Source: Bacillus wiedmannii (GTDB taxonomy: Bacteria > Bacillota > Bacilli > Bacillales > Bacillaceae_G). Taken from it: a stretch of 35,461 bases of DNA. The translations under genes were made by a program, and so were the position numbers. The number at the start of each line of letters is the position of its first letter. The first letter of the stretch is position 1. The stretch lies in NCBI RefSeq assembly GCF_001583695.1, contig NZ_LOBC01000033.1:1-35461 (forward strand). The letters run 5' to 3'. The notes under the pieces were generated by a model. It ran no database searches. It was not told where the DNA came from and saw nothing but the letters and a program-made list of their open reading frames with translations. Of this stretch, positions 33,201 through 35,461 are shown one piece after another.

Positions 33201-35461
33201 ATTTATGATCCACAACATACAGATGCTAAACCATATAAAACATCGTATGCATATGAGAATGATAGATTAGTAAAAGTAACGGACCCATTAGGTAAAGCTA
33301 CGACATTAGCATATAATACAGGTTCGAAGGAAGTTACGTTAACGAACCCTAAAGGACGTAAGACTGTTTATACGTATAACGATGCTGGAAATCCAGTGAA
33401 AACAGTTGAAGATGTGGGACGACTGAATTTAACGACATCGTATGAATATAATGCAAACAATTTAGTAAAAACAACAACTCCTAAAAATCAAACAGAAACA
33501 GCGACCTATGACGGTAATGGGAATGTAACTTCTGTTACTGATGAAATGGGAACTGAGAAGTTTGAATACAATAAAGACAACGGAATTATAAAAGCGACAG
33601 ATAACGAAAATCGTGAAACAACAGTTGCCTATAAAGCTGCAAATACAGAAGTCTCTGAAACTGACCAAGCAGCAAATACATCATCTTTCATGCAGTATGA
33701 TCAGTTTGGAAATCCAATTGAAACAACGAGAGAGTTAGGGACAGGTGAAAACCTAATTCAAAATCCAAGTTTTGAGATGAATGATACGCAGAGATGGACT
33801 GAAGAAAAGGGTAATAGCCAAGGAGCATTGAGAAAAGATACAATCTTTGCGCCAGGTGGATTGGGCGGATCTTCATCATTACGAATGATTGTACAGGCGC
33901 AAAATACTGGCTGGGGATATCATAGTGCGATTCAAGATATTGTAGTAGAACCAAATACAACATATACATTAAGTGGGATGATGAAAACATCATTAACACA
34001 TGCTGGTGCATTCTTTAATGTTCAGTTGTTAAAAGAAGATGGAAATCCTCTTGATGGTGGAAATAATTGGTTTGATACGCGTCATAACAGGATAGAAGGC
34101 GAGAAAGATTGGACGAATCGCCAAGTAACTTTTAAGACGACAGGCCAAACGAAAAAAGTTAGAATATATCTACAAGTTGATTATAATCGAGCAGATTCAA
34201 GTGGTTCTGCATGGTTTGATAAGATGCAACTTGAAAAAGGAGAAGTGTCTTCAAGCTTTAATCCAATTGAAAATAGTAGTGTAGAGAATATGACGGAGAA
34301 AGGTTGTATTCCAGGATGGATTCGAGGCAATGGATCAAGTTGTGATCCGAAAGATACTTCCCATGAGGAAAGCTTTACAGGAGATTCGTCTATTGTATTA
34401 GAACGTAGCCAATATGGTGGTTCAGATGTAGGCTATGGTGCGCATATACATTTAAACCAACAAAAAGCAGAAACAATTACATTAACAGGGATGTCTAAAT
34501 CTCAGAATGTAGAAAATACTGCATCAGATAAGCTCTCACGAGATTATTCTATTTGGGCAGATGTGTATTATCAAGATGGTAGTGGTACGAACTATCAGGC
34601 AAAATTCCCAAGTGGTACAAATGATTGGAATCGTAGTGCAGTTGTCATTCCTGCCACTAAACCAATTAAGCGTATGGAAGTCTACCTTCTATTTAGAAGA
34701 GAGAATAAAGGAAAAGTTTGGTTCGATAATATTCGTGTACTAGAAGGTAACGCTCTTATTAAAAACGAGTACGACAACGATGGAAATGTTGTTGCTGCGT
34801 ATGATGAAGAAGGACAGAAGAATACATTCACATACGATGCATCAGGAAATAAAAAGAGCGAGACAGATGAAAAAGGAAATACAAAACTATATGATTACAA
34901 CAAAGATAATCTATTAACGAAGGTTACATTAAAGAATGGTACCTCTGTTAATTATCGTTATGATCATAATGGAAATACAACAGAGAAATCTGTCATGTTT
35001 GGTGGGAAAACGCAAACACACAAATATGAATATGATGTAGATAATAAAAATACAGTGTATATTGATGCGTTAAACCGTCGTATTGAAAATACGTACGATG
35101 AAAATGCAAACAAGATTAAAACAACAATGCCAAACGGCTCTATTTTAGAATCTGTATATGATACAGCAGATCGCGTCGTTGGCGAAAAACGCAATGGAAA
35201 AGATTCATTTACATTTGAACGTGATCAAAATGGACAAGTTACGAAAGTGAAAGATCTTGTCAACGGCGTAGAACGCACGAAAACATACGACAAGGCTGAC
35301 CGCGTTACAAGCGCAACAGATAGCCGAGGCGGAAAAATTGACTGGGCATATCACGATAAAGCAAACAGTAAGACAGAAAAACTAAAAGAACAAACAGTAA
35401 CGCAAGGCGGATACACAAATAAAGTATCGTATGACTACAACACGTTAGATCAAAACATTCG
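30243..35461 (+). CDS. Secreted RHS/YD-repeat protein, WapA-like (3' end outside window)
   Basis: The frame is open from ATG 30243 to the window end (1739 codons). The signal peptide probably ends at GLA (about residue 29), then a Pro/Glu/Lys-rich linker. Parts in order: an N-terminal wall-associated region (about 90-310); a DNRLRE-type domain (about 312-485; WLDEVTGSWNVGGVNW, FNVTNTVKAWVEG); two related fibronectin-III-like modules (about 493-760; LQWDAVPGATGYKV and LKWDPVPEASGYKV); DUF6531 (about 778-830; LSGRGPDVSVERTYNSQ); YD repeats (about 895-1165); two carbohydrate-binding-like modules (about 1170-1345 and 1350-1500); and more YD repeats to the end. In B. subtilis WapA such proteins deliver a C-terminal toxin for contact-dependent competition. 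The toxin and any immunity gene would lie downstream. Confidence 0.92.
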   Translation, partial: MEAKKWYRYLIQLIVVALIVTSIPLNGLAETAPPFTPSPNSEQRPETEKKEEKEKELPAPHPDQLKKDKAKAKAQANPTEIVEERTETEKVFDNNDGTYTKKVYTEPIHVEKDGKLEEVSPKLVEAPNEKIVTENTTLEPEFEKTAQDGKYVQFKVKDHTIQYKLMSANGEKGEVKPSPVTATHENNTVWYKGIFPNIDLKSTTFNENVKEDFVLREYTGHHIFTFALETDLTPNIQEDGSIDFQNEKKEKVFTLPKPYMNDSNVDQQSGEAVTSDAVRYNLEKKDEKTYTLTVTADPQWLQAPERKYPVYVDPSVELGNFENAYAASAYPTVNYSGGKLWDSGQNAYTLKVGYYDGSSGTNFAFVKPNVSNLKGAKIEGATFHAYTVWHYYANQPNGVWLDEVTGSWNVGGVNWNNKPNSANIAHADVTRGQWAKFNVTNTVKAWVEGTKQNNGFKLHANGNGQNHWKKFIAAENGANAPYLEVKYSYAKPNKPRVQTYSNGSGSGSGHFNLQWDAVPGATGYKVAIFNGYDYEYIPVGNVTSWTTKDKKIFPTPAEIAQGEFEFHTDGTSSGGEAPVNPGPIYKNAHLAGSPYGDYSWRRGYWIRIVATYPFGDSPLSDEVVPFIPLEQVKKPDGSAYINATDKATGYVTLKWDPVPEASGYKVWIYNGKDYEAFDVGNKTNWTTQNEKIWPTKDEIAKGQYLLHHDKKGAELAVDPSPVYKNSGGIYAGAQNYWFRVTAYSTAGHAESEISHEFVPKFSQDFGFMGMFDYWASIPVLNGQVNATNGNFIMSEKDITLSGRGPDVSVERTYNSQSKKVGLFGTGWSSGLEERIWADGNGNLLLISANGANVTFTKTGDNKYQAPTGIYLEIKQVSGGYEIKDKDQTVTFYKSGDAQGRIEYTKDKYGNTTTYEYDGESRLSKVKNASGKELVVQYDGNNKKAARVIGPDNKTITFKYDGDLLVSSTTPEGKVYKYGYDNGVLTSIYDPQHTDAKPYKTSYAYENDRLVKVTDPLGKATTLAYNTGSKEVTLTNPKGRKTVYTYNDAGNPVKTVEDVGRLNLTTSYEYNANNLVKTTTPKNQTETATYDGNGNVTSVTDEMGTEKFEYNKDNGIIKATDNENRETTVAYKAANTEVSETDQAANTSSFMQYDQFGNPIETTRELGTGENLIQNPSFEMNDTQRWTEEKGNSQGALRKDTIFAPGGLGGSSSLRMIVQAQNTGWGYHSAIQDIVVEPNTTYTLSGMMKTSLTHAGAFFNVQLLKEDGNPLDGGNNWFDTRHNRIEGEKDWTNRQVTFKTTGQTKKVRIYLQVDYNRADSSGSAWFDKMQLEKGEVSSSFNPIENSSVENMTEKGCIPGWIRGNGSSCDPKDTSHEESFTGDSSIVLERSQYGGSDVGYGAHIHLNQQKAETITLTGMSKSQNVENTASDKLSRDYSIWADVYYQDGSGTNYQAKFPSGTNDWNRSAVVIPATKPIKRMEVYLLFRRENKGKVWFDNIRVLEGNALIKNEYDNDGNVVAAYDEEGQKNTFTYDASGNKKSETDEKGNTKLYDYNKDNLLTKVTLKNGTSVNYRYDHNGNTTEKSVMFGGKTQTHKYEYDVDNKNTVYIDALNRRIENTYDENANKIKTTMPNGSILESVYDTADRVVGEKRNGKDSFTFERDQNGQVTKVKDLVNGVERTKTYDKADRVTSATDSRGGKIDWAYHDKANSKTEKLKEQTVTQGGYTNKVSYDYNTLDQNI

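Overview
The window is low-GC Firmicute DNA and almost certainly comes from the Bacillus cereus group. Gene order matches the B. subtilis chromosome in two blocks: hmoB(yhgC)-pbpF-hemE-hemH-hemY-yhgD-yhgE and yhfH-yhfI-lplJ-lcfB(yhfL). The surface proteins (LPXTG adhesin with Cna-B repeats, SLH remnant, RHS/WapA-like protein), the strong AGGAGG ribosome binding sites and the intergenic repeats also fit the B. cereus group. No tRNA, rRNA, complete insertion sequence, prophage or CRISPR array was seen.

Layout. (1) 1-4003 is an accessory surface-protein region: the 3' end of a sortase-anchored repeat adhesin, a repeat-bearing lipoprotein, and a small unknown protein. The first two genes carry related 3' regions. 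(2) 4055-6229 holds a structured intergenic repeat, the ydbS-ydbT membrane pair and a phased GATATA repeat element. (3) 6258-12633 is the haem block: haem monooxygenase hmoB and a class A penicillin-binding protein (divergent), then the hemE-hemH-hemY operon for the last steps of the coproporphyrin-dependent haem pathway. (4) 12690-18005 is an insertion relative to B. subtilis: a DUF4026-like protein, a large secreted nuclease, a small membrane protein and a lone permease. (5) 18333-21856 is the TetR regulator yhgD and the giant membrane protein yhgE, with three matching 23-bp operator candidates. (6) 21958-24902 is a set of small genes, including one that looks frameshifted, a GNAT enzyme, and a LacI regulator with a clear promoter and palindromic operator. 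(7) 25083-29235 is the yhfI-lplJ-(lipoprotein)-lcfB block with a second, longer GATATA element. (8) 29348-35461 holds a small unknown gene, an isolated Fur box followed by an SLH-domain remnant and terminator, and the first 1739 codons of an RHS/YD-repeat secreted protein that runs off the window.

How the parts may work together. hemE-hemH-hemY make haem and hmoB degrades it, so haem synthesis and turnover lie side by side. YhgD probably represses itself and yhgE. A fourth copy of its putative operator lies inside the 5' end of lcfB, raising the possibility of a link between the YhgD-YhgE envelope module and fatty-acid activation. The orphan Fur box plus SLH remnant looks like a deletion scar of an iron-regulated S-layer protein.

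The strongest unexplained signals are the 23-bp TGACC-N13-GGTCA sites and the GATATA repeat family, whose two copies share both ends and differ by exactly two 41-bp units.
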